A stretch of 64,000 nt of DNA from assembly GCF_029714945.1 (NCBI RefSeq), contig NZ_CP121634.1, positions 3,369,001-3,433,000 on the forward strand, written 5' to 3'. The DNA is from Bradyrhizobium sp. CIAT3101 (GTDB lineage Bacteria > Pseudomonadota > Alphaproteobacteria > Rhizobiales > Xanthobacteraceae). Both the position numbers and the translations under genes were made by a program. This document shows, in pieces, positions 8,330-16,854 of this stretch. The notes under the pieces are model-generated. The model was given only the letters and a program-made list of their open reading frames with translations. It was not told the origin of the DNA and searched no databases. Positions within the stretch are counted from its first letter, which is position 1; each line of letters starts with the position of its first letter.

Positions 8330-9097
8330 TCAGGTTCCGACGGCCCGGATCGGCTTGGCGCCGGCCGCCCGTAATTCGGCAGCGATTTCAGTGTTCAGCA
8401 CCTGTTCCAGCCGGGTCAGGACCCGGGCGATGGGGGCGGCGTCCGTGACCCGATGGTCCCAGCGGATCACGACATGGATGGTCTGATCGGGCTCGACGAC
8501 CCCGTAGCTGACGATGAAGGGGCCGGGCGTGACCGGGTGGAGCTCGCCGCCGCCATAGGCGGCCACCGAGCTCACCTGGAAACTGCCGAACCAATTGCCC
8601 CGCTGCCGGCCGAAATTCAGGCCCACCGCCCAGGACAGCCGCCGCAGCGGCAGCGGCAGGCGGGTCGCCCGCATGATCTTGCGGAACATCGGGACGTCGT
8701 CGATCGGCGCGGTCTTGGCGCGCCGGATTTCGGCGTCGATCGCGGCCAGAGTCATGGTCTCGGGAGCCGCGATTCGCTGCGGCATCACGCATTCCTCGCC
8801 ATCCTCGACCCGGGCGATGGCGATCAGCGCCACGCTCTTCGGCAGCTCGTAGAGCGATGGCCAGGGCCATTTGGCATAGACGGTGCGCAGGACCGGTTCG
8901 TCCCTGGCGACCAGGGCGAAGGCCTTGACGAACATCGCGGCCCAGCCGGCAGGCGCCATCGCGCCCCCACGGGCCTCCAGTAGCGGCCGGATATTGAGCG
9001 AGCGGGACAGCGAGACGAACGGCACGCCCATCGAGGCGCGCATGAGGTCGATAATCAGGCGGCGCGGCAGCGAAATGTTCTTAGGTTGACCGCGCAT
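8330..9097 (-). CDS. Acyltransferase-like protein resembling the 2-oxoacid dehydrogenase E2 catalytic domain
   Basis: 255-residue protein whose C-terminal part resembles the catalytic domain of lipoate-dependent acyltransferases. It has PFIVSYG, then a DHRVTDAAPIARVL segment where the family has DHRVxDG, with the active His and Asp. No lipoyl or E3-binding domain is present and no dehydrogenase genes are nearby, so it cannot be a normal E2. The ATG at 9097 has GGAGAA upstream; the longer frame to 9175 has no good site. It is upstream of the rpsD promoter. The role is unknown; CoA-dependent acyl transfer is a guess from fold. Confidence 0.7.
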   Translation of the reverse strand: MRGQPKNISLPRRLIIDLMRASMGVPFVSLSRSLNIRPLLEARGGAMAPAGWAAMFVKAFALVARDEPVLRTVYAKWPWPSLYELPKSVALIAIARVEDGEECVMPQRIAAPETMTLAAIDAEIRRAKTAPIDDVPMFRKIMRATRLPLPLRRLSWAVGLNFGRQRGNWFGSFQVSSVAAYGGGELHPVTPGPFIVSYGVVEPDQTIHVVIRWDHRVTDAAPIARVLTRLEQVLNTEIAAELRAAGAKPIRAVGT

Positions 9098-9204
9098 CGT
9101 TCTCCGGTTCCCGCGGATTGAAAATGAGCGACGACGAGGGGGCGCCCGCTCGCCGTCTGCTCTAGCACGAACCAACCGCCTGGGGGCGTATCGGTTCGGC
9201 CCTG

Positions 9205-9588
9205 TCAGGGGGCCGGCGAGGCCAGCGGCTTGGACTTGTCGACGATGTAAACTCCCAGCACTTTCATAGCCTTATCGCCATGAGCCTTGGCGTCGTGCAC
9301 GACGCCTGCCGGGATCTGGTAGGAATCGCCCGCTTTCAGGGTCTTCTCCGGCTGCCCATCGACCAGCAGATTGAGCTCGCCTTCGAGCACGTAGCCGGTC
9401 TCAACGCCGGGATGGGTATGGCGTCCAGCCGCCCCGCCCGCCGGGACTTCCGCGATGGCGGTAACGGTGTTGTAGCCATCCGGGAATTCGACTTTCTGGA
9501 GCGGGGTGCGCTTGATGCCGGTCTGTTGGGCGAAGGCAGCGACGGCGAGGCTGGTGAAGGTCAGAGCGAGCAAAGTCTTTTTGAGCAT
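9205..9588 (-). CDS. Exported cupin-domain protein
   Basis: Small 127-residue protein with a signal peptide (MLKKTLLALTFTSLAVAAFA, cut before QQTG) and one conserved barrel. The first cupin motif is visible as GRHTHPGVETGYVLEGE and the second as PAGVVHDAKAHGD, supplying His and Glu metal ligands. It is probably a periplasmic metal-binding protein. The ATG at 9588 follows AGAGAGGAAAAA. It ends the direction of transcription from the aldolase gene 69 bases upstream, and the two may be co-transcribed. Substrate unknown. Confidence 0.88.
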   Translation of the reverse strand: MLKKTLLALTFTSLAVAAFAQQTGIKRTPLQKVEFPDGYNTVTAIAEVPAGGAAGRHTHPGVETGYVLEGELNLLVDGQPEKTLKAGDSYQIPAGVVHDAKAHGDKAMKVLGVYIVDKSKPLASPAP

Positions 9589-9657
9589 GGTTTTTCCTCT
9601 CTGGAACGGCCGACCCTAGCAGCGCCGCCGCTCCCGACAAGGTGACAATCGGCCTGT

Positions 9658-10431
9658 TCAGCGCTTGATACCGTCGAAGGCTGCCATGATGCCGCGCTGA
9701 AACAGCGACCAGTCGAAGCCGAGCGCGATCGCGCGGTAGCCGCGGTCGATGAGGGCGTTGGCCTGGTCTGCGGTACGGGCCGCGCCGCCGATCGGGACGC
9801 CGCTTCTGAGGATGCCGGCTTCCGCGCGGGCGACCAGTTCGAGCAACTCGGGATCGTCCATCTGGCCGCGCTTGTTGATGGAGGTGGCGAGATCGCCGGG
9901 GCCGATGACGGCGACGTCGATGCCCGGCGTTGCCATGATCTCGTCGATGCGGTTGACGGCATCGACATGCTCGATGGTGATCATGCAGATCATCTCGTCG
10001 TCGGCTGACGCCATGTAGTCCGGCATCGACTGGCCCCAGCGGAACGGCGCGTGGAACGGACCCCACAGACGATCGCCGCGCGGCGGATAGCGCACGCTGC
10101 GCACCGCCTTCTCCGCCTCGCCGCGGTTCGTGATCATCGGGAAATTGATGCCGAAGGCGCCGATGTCCATCGGCGCTTTCGCAAGCCACGGCTCGTTCGC
10201 CGCGATCCGCACCAGCGGCGTGCACGGCGTGCCCGTCGTCGCGGCGATCATTGCATGCGCTTCGGTCAATCCGATTGGACCGTGCTCGAGATCGACGATA
10301 ATCCAGTCGAGCGAGCGCGCCATGATCTGCACCATCTGCACGCTCGGGATCGTTGCGATCGCGCCGAAGGCGGGGCGGCCTTCGCTCCACAATTGGCGGA
10401 GGCGATTGAGCGGCGTTGCGGGGACCGGCAT
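9658..10431 (-). CDS. HpcH/HpaI-type class II aldolase (citrate lyase superfamily)
   Basis: 257-residue cytosolic aldolase of the family that cleaves 4-hydroxy-2-oxo acids to pyruvate and an aldehyde, using a divalent metal. Features seen are IIVDLEHGPIGLTEAHAMI, the metal Glu in MITIEHVDAV and the metal Asp in DVAVIGPGDLATS. The family glycine-rich end is also present. No homoprotocatechuate genes surround it, so the natural substrate is not indicated by context. The start ATG at 10431 is the only strong one. Downstream is the exported cupin gene. Confidence 0.88.
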   Translation of the reverse strand: MPVPATPLNRLRQLWSEGRPAFGAIATIPSVQMVQIMARSLDWIIVDLEHGPIGLTEAHAMIAATTGTPCTPLVRIAANEPWLAKAPMDIGAFGINFPMITNRGEAEKAVRSVRYPPRGDRLWGPFHAPFRWGQSMPDYMASADDEMICMITIEHVDAVNRIDEIMATPGIDVAVIGPGDLATSINKRGQMDDPELLELVARAEAGILRSGVPIGGAARTADQANALIDRGYRAIALGFDWSLFQRGIMAAFDGIKR

Positions 10432-10491
10432 GGGATGACCTGCGGAGGGATGACGACGGCGGAGCCTAGCAGCGCGCCGCCGCGGCGCAAG

Positions 10492-11289
10492 TCAGGCGAC
10501 CGCGCGCCCGCCGAAGAACGGCGTCAGCGTGGCGCTGAGGCCATGCACGCGGTTCGACGTGAAAATCATCTCGGCGCCGGACTGCACGATGCCGCAGGTC
10601 GATGCGCCGAGCAGATCCGAGACGCGGCGGGCGATCGCAGGTGCCGGGTCGATCCACTCGACCGGCCATGGTGCGAGCTTCTTCATCCGGTCGAGCAGCA
10701 GCGGATAATGCGTGCAGGCAAGCACCACGGTGTCGGTGCGCGCGCCCGCGTCCGCGGCATCGCCGACGAAGCAGGGGGTGAGTTCGGTGAGGATATCGCC
10801 GTCGCTGATCGGGTGACCGCTGAGCTCGCGCTCCGCGAGCGAGGCCAATTCGGGCGAGCCGACCAGCGTGACCTCGCAGCCCAGCGCGAAATCACGGATC
10901 AGCGCCTTGGTGTATTCGCGCTTCACCGTGCCCTTGGTGCCGAGGACCGAGACGCGGCGGGTCCTCGAGCGGGCGCAGGCCGGCTTGATCGCCGGCACCG
11001 TGCCGACGAAGGGCACGGAATAAGCGGCCCGCAGATGCGATAGGACCAGGGTGGAGGCGGTGTTGCAGGCGATGACGACGAGGTCAGGATCATGGGTGCC
11101 GATCAGGTCCCCCATCAACGGCACCACGCGGGCAATGATCTCGTCCTCGCTGTGATGGCCATAGGGGAAGAAGGCATCGTCGGCGACGTAGACGTAATGG
11201 GCGTCCGGGCGCGCGGCCACGACCTCACGCAGCACGGTGAGACCGCCAAGACCGGAGTCGAATACCAGGATCGTCGGGGAATTGGTCAC
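10492..11289 (-). CDS. murI: Glutamate racemase
   Basis: Cofactor-independent racemase that makes D-glutamate for peptidoglycan. 265 residues, the usual length. The N-terminal FDSGLGGLTVL and both catalytic cysteines are present: IACNTAST (Cys75) and ACTHYPLL further on. The VGTVPAIKPA and FGKG-like substrate loops fit MurI rather than aspartate racemase. It lies 60 bases upstream of the aldolase on the same strand but seems unrelated to it in function. Confidence 0.95.
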   Translation of the reverse strand: MTNSPTILVFDSGLGGLTVLREVVAARPDAHYVYVADDAFFPYGHHSEDEIIARVVPLMGDLIGTHDPDLVVIACNTASTLVLSHLRAAYSVPFVGTVPAIKPACARSRTRRVSVLGTKGTVKREYTKALIRDFALGCEVTLVGSPELASLAERELSGHPISDGDILTELTPCFVGDAADAGARTDTVVLACTHYPLLLDRMKKLAPWPVEWIDPAPAIARRVSDLLGASTCGIVQSGAEMIFTSNRVHGLSATLTPFFGGRAVA

Positions 11290-11459
11290 GTGATTACCCT
11301 AGCCCGGCATGGTTACCATTCGGTTTTTAGGGCGGTTTTGCGGCGGGGTCGGCCGACGCTCAGTTTGGAACGATTCAATTTCACCTTTGCCGCATGTTCC
11401 CGCTATTTGCAGCCGTGCTGCGCTGCGGTTGGGACATCCGCAAATTTTCGGGAGCCGAC

Positions 11460-12011
11460 ATGATCAGAAACACGAGGACCGGCTGGGGGAGCGTTGCCCG
11501 GTGGTTTCACTGGGGCTTGGCGCTGGCGATCATCGGTATGATCGGCTTCGGCTGGTGGATGAATCATATCCCGGCGCGTGCCGACAAGTTCTTCTACCGC
11601 TCGATCCATGCCGACATCGGTTACATGATCCTGCTGTTCACGGTGCTGCGCCTGGTCTGGCGCGCCATCAATCCGACCCCGGCGCTGCCGGTCGAGACCT
11701 CGCGCTGGCAGAGGATCGCGGCCCATGTCAGCCATGGCGCGCTCTATCTCGTGGTCATCCTGGTCGCGATGCTGGGCTGGGCGCATTCCGGTGCGCGCGC
11801 GACCAACTATTCGGACTTCTTCGGGCTGTTTCACGTGCCGCAATTCACCTCTCCGGACAAGGCGGCGGCGGATGCCTTCGAGGATCGGCACATCTTCTTT
11901 GCCTATGTGCTGCTGGCCTTGATCGCGGTCCACGTGATCGCGGCCCTCTGGCACCACTTCATCCGCCGCGACCGCGTCGTGGCGCGCATGGTGACCGACG
12001 AAGCGGCGTAA
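11460..12011 (+). CDS. Cytochrome b561 family membrane protein
   Basis: 183-residue inner-membrane di-haem cytochrome with four transmembrane helices. The haem histidines lie in RWFHWGLA, RSIHADIGY, HVSHGALY and in the last helix around IAVHVIAALWHHF. The length and helix spacing match the YodB/CybB class, which moves electrons between quinol and periplasmic acceptors. The ATG at 11460 follows TCGGGAG; earlier starts would add an unlikely leader. The physiological partner is unknown. The 170-base gap upstream shows no further gene. Confidence 0.9.
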   Translation: MIRNTRTGWGSVARWFHWGLALAIIGMIGFGWWMNHIPARADKFFYRSIHADIGYMILLFTVLRLVWRAINPTPALPVETSRWQRIAAHVSHGALYLVVILVAMLGWAHSGARATNYSDFFGLFHVPQFTSPDKAAADAFEDRHIFFAYVLLALIAVHVIAALWHHFIRRDRVVARMVTDEAA

Positions 12012-12059
12012 GGCAGCCGACGCTCGCCACGTTTCACCCGTCGCATCGTCTTTGGCGAT

Positions 12060-12089
12060 GCGCTGGGTCACGCCGCCGTGACCCAGCGC
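12060..12089. other. Perfect 13-bp hairpin downstream of the cytochrome b561 gene
   Basis: The left arm (12060-12072, gcgctgggtcacg) is exactly complementary to the right arm (12077-12089) around a four-base CCGC loop. It begins 48 bases after the stop codon and has no T-run, so it may protect a 3' end or be a repeat unit. The rest of the 259-base gap to 12270 holds no gene I can support. Confidence 0.6.
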
Positions 12090-12270
12090 GGCGGAACCTT
12101 CGCGTGATCTCGAGCTTATAGAGTTCACTCACACGCTGCCATCATCGCGGGCATGAGCGCGATGCGGGACAAGGTGGCATCTCATCGAACGCACGATCCG
12201 AGGCTGGTGGCGAGCGCGGCCAGGTGGCAGATTGCGGAACGAACCTCTCACGGCGTCGCAGGCTTAGACA

Positions 12271-12651
12271 GTGGACGGGCAGATTGAAGTGACAGCGAAG
12301 CCCGTCGTGCTCGTCGTCGAGGACGATCCTCTCCAGATGATGATTGCGGGCGACCTCGTCGAGGATGCCGGCTTGACGCCGATCTTCGCAGACAATGCGG
12401 ACGAGGCGATCGTCATGCTGGAAAGCCGCGACGATATCCGGATCGTGCTGACCGACGTCGACATGCCCGGCTCAATGGACGGGCTGCGTCTGGCCGCTGT
12501 TGTGCGCAATCGCTGGCCACCGATTCAACTGGTCGTCGTCTCCGGGCACATGCTGGTCGAGCACGCCGAGCTGCCGGAACGAAGCCGCTTCTTCAACAAG
12601 CCCTATGCGCCGGACAAGATGATCGGAGCGCTGCGCAGCCTGGTCGCCTGA
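12271..12651 (+). CDS. Single-domain response regulator
   Basis: 126-residue stand-alone receiver. The acidic pair is in VVEDDPLQ, the phosphorylated Asp in LTDVDMPGSMDG, the Thr/Ser in VVSGH and the conserved Lys in FFNKPYAP. There is no output domain, so it probably acts as a phosphate carrier or by protein contact, as CheY- or DivK-like proteins do. The GTG at 12271 has no good ribosome site; a second GTG at 12289 is possible. No kinase gene is adjacent, so its partner is unknown. Confidence 0.88.
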   Translation: MDGQIEVTAKPVVLVVEDDPLQMMIAGDLVEDAGLTPIFADNADEAIVMLESRDDIRIVLTDVDMPGSMDGLRLAAVVRNRWPPIQLVVVSGHMLVEHAELPERSRFFNKPYAPDKMIGALRSLVA

Positions 12652-12721
12652 ACGATCTTCAAGGTGACACCTGGCTGCGCTATGCTTGGGCCGGGCGGAA
12701 CTCTGCCCGCAGGAGACGCCC

Positions 12722-13363
12722 ATGCTCACCGTCCATCATCTCGGCAAATCGCAATCCGAACGCATCGTCTGGCTCTGCGAGGAACTCGGGATTCCTTACG
12801 AGCTGAAGCGCTATGCGCGCGATTCCGTCACGATGCTGGCGCCGCCCGACTACAAGGCGCTGCATCCGATCGGGTCGGCGCCCGTCATCGTCGACGGCGA
12901 TCTCGTGCTCGCCGAATCCGGCGCCATCGTCGACTACATCATGGCCAGATACGGCAAGGGCCGCCTCATGCTCGGACCGGACGCGCCCGATTTCGCGCAA
13001 TTCCTCTACTGGTTTCACTTCGCCAACGGCACGCTGCAAGCCGGCATGGGTCGGCTGATGCTGCTGAACCGGCTCAAGCTAGCCGAGGACAATCCGATGC
13101 TGGTCGCGACCAAGGCGCGCGTCGACCGTGCCTTCGATCTCGTCGATGCGCGCGTGCGCGATGCCGAGTATCTCGCGGGCAGCACCTTCACCACGGCCGA
13201 CATCATGATGGGCTTCTCGCTCACGACGATGCGTTATTTCCAGCCCTACGATCTCGCGCGATGCCCGAACGTGGTCAAATATCTCGGCCGTATCGGCGCG
13301 CGTCCGGCTTACCGGCGTGCGATGGAAAAGGGCGATCCCGGCATGGTGCTGCTCTTGAGGTGA
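12722..13363 (+). CDS. Glutathione S-transferase
   Basis: 213-residue cytosolic GST. The thioredoxin-fold half covers residues 1-80, with the conserved GSAPVIVDGDLVLAESGAIVDYI segment that binds glutathione. An all-helical C-terminal half follows. The N-terminal catalytic position carries Ser (GKSQSERIVW), suggesting a beta- or theta-like class. The ATG at 12722 follows GCAGGAGA; the frame extends upstream but without a ribosome site. Substrate unknown. The LysR gene converges on it 17 bases away. Confidence 0.92.
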   Translation: MLTVHHLGKSQSERIVWLCEELGIPYELKRYARDSVTMLAPPDYKALHPIGSAPVIVDGDLVLAESGAIVDYIMARYGKGRLMLGPDAPDFAQFLYWFHFANGTLQAGMGRLMLLNRLKLAEDNPMLVATKARVDRAFDLVDARVRDAEYLAGSTFTTADIMMGFSLTTMRYFQPYDLARCPNVVKYLGRIGARPAYRRAMEKGDPGMVLLLR

Positions 13364-13380
13364 GCAGCACGCGGGCACGA

Positions 13381-14286
13381 TCACCGCGGCGCGTGCTTCG
13401 TCGCGCGTTCGATCAGGTCGCCTAACCGCGAGATGAATTTCGCCAGGATCGGCGAGGCATTGGCCTTGTGATAGCCGACGACGAGGTCGATCGTCGGCGC
13501 CTTGCCCTTGAGCGGGCGACTGACGACGGACCAGGGCAGAAAGTTCTTCACATAGCTTGGCAGCAGCGCGAAGCCGCGGGTGGAGGCGACCATCGAGACC
13601 GCCATGACGATGTTGTCTGCCTCATGGGCCGTCGCGATGCCGAGCCCGCTTTCGCGCAGATGGTCGTTGATGATCTCAAGAAGCTCGGGCGCGGTGTCGG
13701 AGACGTTGATGAAGGGCGTTTCCTTCAGCTTTGCAAGTTCGACACGGTCGAGCTTGGCGAGGCGGTGGTCGCTCGGCAGTACAGCGGCCAGCGTCTCCTT
13801 GATCACGGTTTGGTAGACGAGATCGGTCGAGCGTGCCTCGCGCCGCATGAAGGCGAGGTCGAGGCTGCCGCGCGTCAGGCCCTCCGCCAGCACGGGCGAA
13901 AAATCGCTCGTCACTGTCACATCGATGTTCGGCAACTCGTCGCGCAGCACGCGCATCGCCTCGGGCAGCCAGTCGATTTCTTGCCCGGTGAGGAAGCCGA
14001 GTGCCAAGCGTGATTTTTCGGGGCGGCCGGCGCGCCGCGCTGCCTCGATTGCCGCGTCCGCTTGCGTCAGCGCCAGGCGCGCGTGATCGAGAAAGGTCTT
14101 TCCCGCGACCGTCAGCTCGACGCCGTGCACGCTGCGCGCAAACAAGGGCACGCCGACCTCGTATTCGAGGTCACGGATCTGGCGGCTGAGCGAGGGCTGC
14201 GCGGTGCGCAGCCGCTTCTCGGCGGCAACCGTGAAGCTGCCTTCCTCGGCGACAGCGACGAAGTACCGGAGGTGACGCAGTTCCAT
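13381..14286 (-). CDS. LysR-type transcriptional regulator
   Basis: 301-residue LTTR with an N-terminal winged helix-turn-helix (MELRHLRYFVAVAEEGSFTVAAEKRLRTAQPSLSRQI, residues 1-37) and a periplasmic-binding-like effector domain. The start at 14286 is set by the invariant MELRHLRYF opening; the extra 31 codons upstream lie in the regulatory gap. It is divergent from three tandem SDR genes, with two LTTR-like palindromes in the shared gap. By family rule it probably regulates the SDR operon and itself in response to a small aromatic or acid ligand, as yet unknown. Confidence 0.93.
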   Translation of the reverse strand: MELRHLRYFVAVAEEGSFTVAAEKRLRTAQPSLSRQIRDLEYEVGVPLFARSVHGVELTVAGKTFLDHARLALTQADAAIEAARRAGRPEKSRLALGFLTGQEIDWLPEAMRVLRDELPNIDVTVTSDFSPVLAEGLTRGSLDLAFMRREARSTDLVYQTVIKETLAAVLPSDHRLAKLDRVELAKLKETPFINVSDTAPELLEIINDHLRESGLGIATAHEADNIVMAVSMVASTRGFALLPSYVKNFLPWSVVSRPLKGKAPTIDLVVGYHKANASPILAKFISRLGDLIERATKHAPR

Positions 14287-14319
14287 GAGCAAATGCCTCT
14301 CAACAGGTTCGCGGCCCAA

Positions 14320-14370
14320 TTGCCTCCAGGCAAAGGCGCCGCTGGCGACCATCCCATACCTGTCAGGCAT
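14320..14370. promoter_or_regulatory. Two LysR-type (T-N11-A) palindromes in the divergent gap
   Basis: TTGCCTCCAGGCAA (14320-14333) is a perfect inverted repeat. ATACCTGTCAGGCAT (14356-14370) is nearly so. Both fit T-N11-A and share a CCT-N2/3-AGG core; their centres are about 36 bases apart. Pairs of this kind form recognition and activation sites of LysR regulators. They lie between the LysR start and the SDR promoter. Confidence 0.6.
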
Positions 14371-14390
14371 GAAAGGCAACTAACAAAGTC

Positions 14391-14420
14391 TTGGCGACGA
14401 AAAGAGCCTTTCCCTATCTC
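14391..14420 (+). promoter_or_regulatory. Candidate promoter of the SDR operon
   Basis: TTGGCG (14391-14396), an 18-base spacer and TATCTC (14415-14420) give a weak sigma-70-like promoter. It sits just downstream of the second LysR palindrome, as expected for an activated promoter. Confidence 0.4.
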
Positions 14421-14488
14421 ACGGAAGCGATGCTGTTGGACCCAATCGATCTGGCAGCGTCGGAAAAGACAGAGAGAAAGGGATTTTC

Positions 14489-15235
14489 ATGGCTTTCCCG
14501 GTTGTATTGATCACGGGCGCGCTCGCTGGTATCGGCCGGGCGACTGCCGTTTCCTTCGCGCGATCCGGTCATCGGGTGGTGGTGTCCGGCAGACGGGACG
14601 ATGCCGGGCAGGCATTGGCCGCAGAGCTGCGCGACCTTGGCGCGGAGGCCGAATTCGTCAAGGCCGACGTCCGCAATGAAGCCGAGATCAGCGATCTCGT
14701 TGACAAGACCGTCAAGCGGTTCGGCCGCCTCGATATTGCGGTCAACAACGCCGGCGTCGAAGGCACTCCCGCCCCGGTGTGGGAGCAGACCGAGCAAAGC
14801 TACGCCGACATCTTCAACACCAACGTGCTTGGAACGTTGCTCAGCATCAAGCACGAGCTGCGCGTGATGAAGGCGCAGGGCGCGGGCAGCATCATCAACA
14901 TCTCCTCGACCATGGGCGAACGGGGCGCGGCCAACCTGGCACTCTACACCGCCAGCAAGCATGCCGTCGAAGGCCTGACCAAGTCAGCGGCCCTGGAAGC
15001 TGCGGCCTTCGGCGTGCGCGTCAATGCGGTCGCTCCCGGTCCGACGGATACCGCCATGCTCGATCGCCTGACCGGATCGCCGGAGAAGAAGGCGGCGTTC
15101 TACGCGGCCGTGCCCCTCAAGCGCGGCGCAAGGCCAGACGAGATCGCGAACGCGGTGCTGTTCGTCGGATCGGAGCAGGCTTCGTTCATCACCGGCCAGA
15201 TCATTCGCGTCAACGGCGGCAAGACCGCCAGCTAA
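14489..15235 (+). CDS. Short-chain dehydrogenase/reductase, copy 1
   Basis: 248-residue classical SDR that uses NAD(P)H. The dinucleotide motif TGALAGIGRA is at residues 9-18, NNAG near 90, the catalytic Ser in INISSTMGE, and YTASK for Tyr and Lys. The C-terminal ITGQIIRVNGG strand is normal. It is first of three tandem SDR genes divergent from the LysR gene and likely under its control. AGAGAAAGGG precedes the ATG. Substrate unknown; SDR sequences alone do not define it. Confidence 0.9.
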   Translation: MAFPVVLITGALAGIGRATAVSFARSGHRVVVSGRRDDAGQALAAELRDLGAEAEFVKADVRNEAEISDLVDKTVKRFGRLDIAVNNAGVEGTPAPVWEQTEQSYADIFNTNVLGTLLSIKHELRVMKAQGAGSIINISSTMGERGAANLALYTASKHAVEGLTKSAALEAAAFGVRVNAVAPGPTDTAMLDRLTGSPEKKAAFYAAVPLKRGARPDEIANAVLFVGSEQASFITGQIIRVNGGKTAS

Positions 15236-15273
15236 GTCGTTTCCAGACCATTCCAGAGAAAGTGAGCAAGACC

Positions 15274-16020
15274 ATGACCGACCTCAAAGGAAAGACTGCT
15301 CTCGTCACCGGCGCTTCGCGCGGCATCGGCCGTGCCTCGGCGCTGGCGCTGGCGAAGCGCGGCGCGCAGGTGCTGGTGCATTATGGCCAAGGCGCCAAGG
15401 AGGCGGAAGCCGTGGTCGCCGAGATTCGCAAGAACGGCGGTCGCGCCGACGCCATCGGGGCCGATCTCGGCGCGCCTGATGGGGCGCATCAACTGGCGAG
15501 CCGCGTGCGCGGCATCGTCGGTGACCGGCTCGACATCCTGGTTGCCAACGCCGGTGTCGCCAAGGCGGCCGTGATCGAGGAGACCACGGTCGAGGATTTC
15601 GACCGGCTGTTCGCCGTCAACGTCCGCGCGCCTTTCTTCCTGGTGCAGCAATTGCTGCCCACCCTGCATGAGGGCAGCAGCGTCGTGCTGGTCTCCTCGC
15701 TGGCTGCGCATGCCGTGGTCGGCACGCTGCCGGCCTATGCCGCGACCAAGGGCGCGATCGACACGCTTGTGAAGCATTTTGCGGCAGCGCTCGGCGCGCG
15801 AGGCGTGCGCGTCAACGCGGTGGCGCCCGGAGTGGTGGGGACCGAGATGTCGTCCTTCACCAAGACCGATGCGGGGCGCGACTATACGCTCGGCATGCAG
15901 ACCTTGAAGCGGATCGCCGAGCCCGACGACATCGCAGATGCCGTCGCCTTCCTCGCCTCTCCCGATGCGCGCTGGATCACCGGCGACACAGTTCACGTCG
16001 ACGGAGGCTCGAAACTCTGA
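15274..16020 (+). CDS. Short-chain dehydrogenase/reductase, copy 2
   Basis: 248-residue classical SDR in the same operon, 38 bases after copy 1. TGASRGIGRA is at residues 12-21, ANAG replaces the usual NNAG, and the catalytic Ser lies in VSSLAAH with YAATKGA for Tyr and Lys. The end, WITGDTVHVDGGSKL, is typical. The ATG at 15274 is chosen because the FabG-like MTDLKGKTALVTG opening begins there; the upstream extension overlaps copy 1 in another frame. It is closer to copy 3 than to copy 1. Confidence 0.9.
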   Translation: MTDLKGKTALVTGASRGIGRASALALAKRGAQVLVHYGQGAKEAEAVVAEIRKNGGRADAIGADLGAPDGAHQLASRVRGIVGDRLDILVANAGVAKAAVIEETTVEDFDRLFAVNVRAPFFLVQQLLPTLHEGSSVVLVSSLAAHAVVGTLPAYAATKGAIDTLVKHFAAALGARGVRVNAVAPGVVGTEMSSFTKTDAGRDYTLGMQTLKRIAEPDDIADAVAFLASPDARWITGDTVHVDGGSKL

Positions 16021-16065
16021 GCTGGCCGCCGCCGTCTCTTTCCCGACCTCAAAAGGAAGTCCAAC

Positions 16066-16808
16066 ATGTCAAAGAAACTCGAAGGCAAAACTGCACTCGT
16101 CACCGGCGGCTCGCGCGGAATCGGCGCTGCCATCGCCAAGCGGCTCGCAGGTGATGGCGCCAAGGTCGCCATCACCTACAGCCGAGGCGCGGATGCTGCG
16201 GCCGCAATCGTCAAGGCGATCGAAGGCGCAGGCGGGAAGGCCATCGCCATCCAGGCTGATGCCACCGATCCCAAGGCCGTGCAGGCCGCGATCGACAAGA
16301 CCGTCAGTACGCTCGGTAAGCTCGACGTGCTCGTGAATAATGCGGGCACCGCGATCCCCAAGAAGTTCGAGGAGACCGCGCTGGAGGAACTCGACCAGGT
16401 GATCAACCTCAACATCCGCGGCGTGTTCATCGCCACGCAGGCAGCGCTGAAGCAGATGAACGACAACGGCCGAATCATCTCGATCGGCTCATGCGTCGGC
16501 GAGCGCATGATGACACCGGGACTGGTGCCTTACTCAGCGACGAAGGCTGCGATCCGGATGTTTACGCAAGGGCTGTCGCGCGAGGTCGGGGAGCGCGGCA
16601 TCACCGTCAACAACGTGCAGCCGGGGCCGATCGACACTGATCTGAACCCTGCCTCCGGCGACTGGGCGACCCCGCAGAAGGCGGCGACCGCGCTCAACCG
16701 TTTGGCAAGGTGGAGGAGGTGGCGGCGCTGGTCGCCTTCGTCGCCAGCCCGGAGGCGTCGTACATTACGGGTGCGAATCTTACGGTCGACGGCGGCACCA
16801 ACGCCTGA
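16066..16808 (+). pseudogene. Short-chain dehydrogenase/reductase, copy 3, frameshifted near the C-terminus
   Basis: Third tandem SDR, with TGGSRGIGAA at residues 13-22, NNAG, SIGSCVGE and YSATKAA all intact. The reading frame breaks at 16701-16704. Read in frame, the product turns into Arg/Trp-rich nonsense that runs on to 17007. One base inserted in the short T run at 16701-16703 restores an expected tail with ASYITGANLTVDGG and a stop at 16808, giving 247 residues like its neighbours. The lost part is the final helix and strand, needed for the oligomer. It may be a true mutation or a base-call error. Confidence 0.88.
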
Positions 16809-16821
16809 TCGCGGGAAAAAT

Positions 16822-16854
16822 CGGAAAACCGGGCGGGAATTGGTCGCCCGGTTT
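16822..16854 (-). terminator. Terminator of the cNMP-binding gene, possibly bidirectional
   Basis: A 10-bp stem (16826-16835 with 16845-16854, aaaccgggcg/cgcccggttt) overlaps the stop of the minus-strand gene. On that strand it runs into TTTTCCGATTTTT. On the plus strand it also follows the SDR gene, with only three T residues. Confidence 0.75.

Noticed and set aside
16699..16710. Programmed -1 frameshift in the third SDR gene
   Set aside because: The site CCGTTTG is not a slippery heptamer and no downstream pseudoknot is obvious. The paralogues need no recoding.
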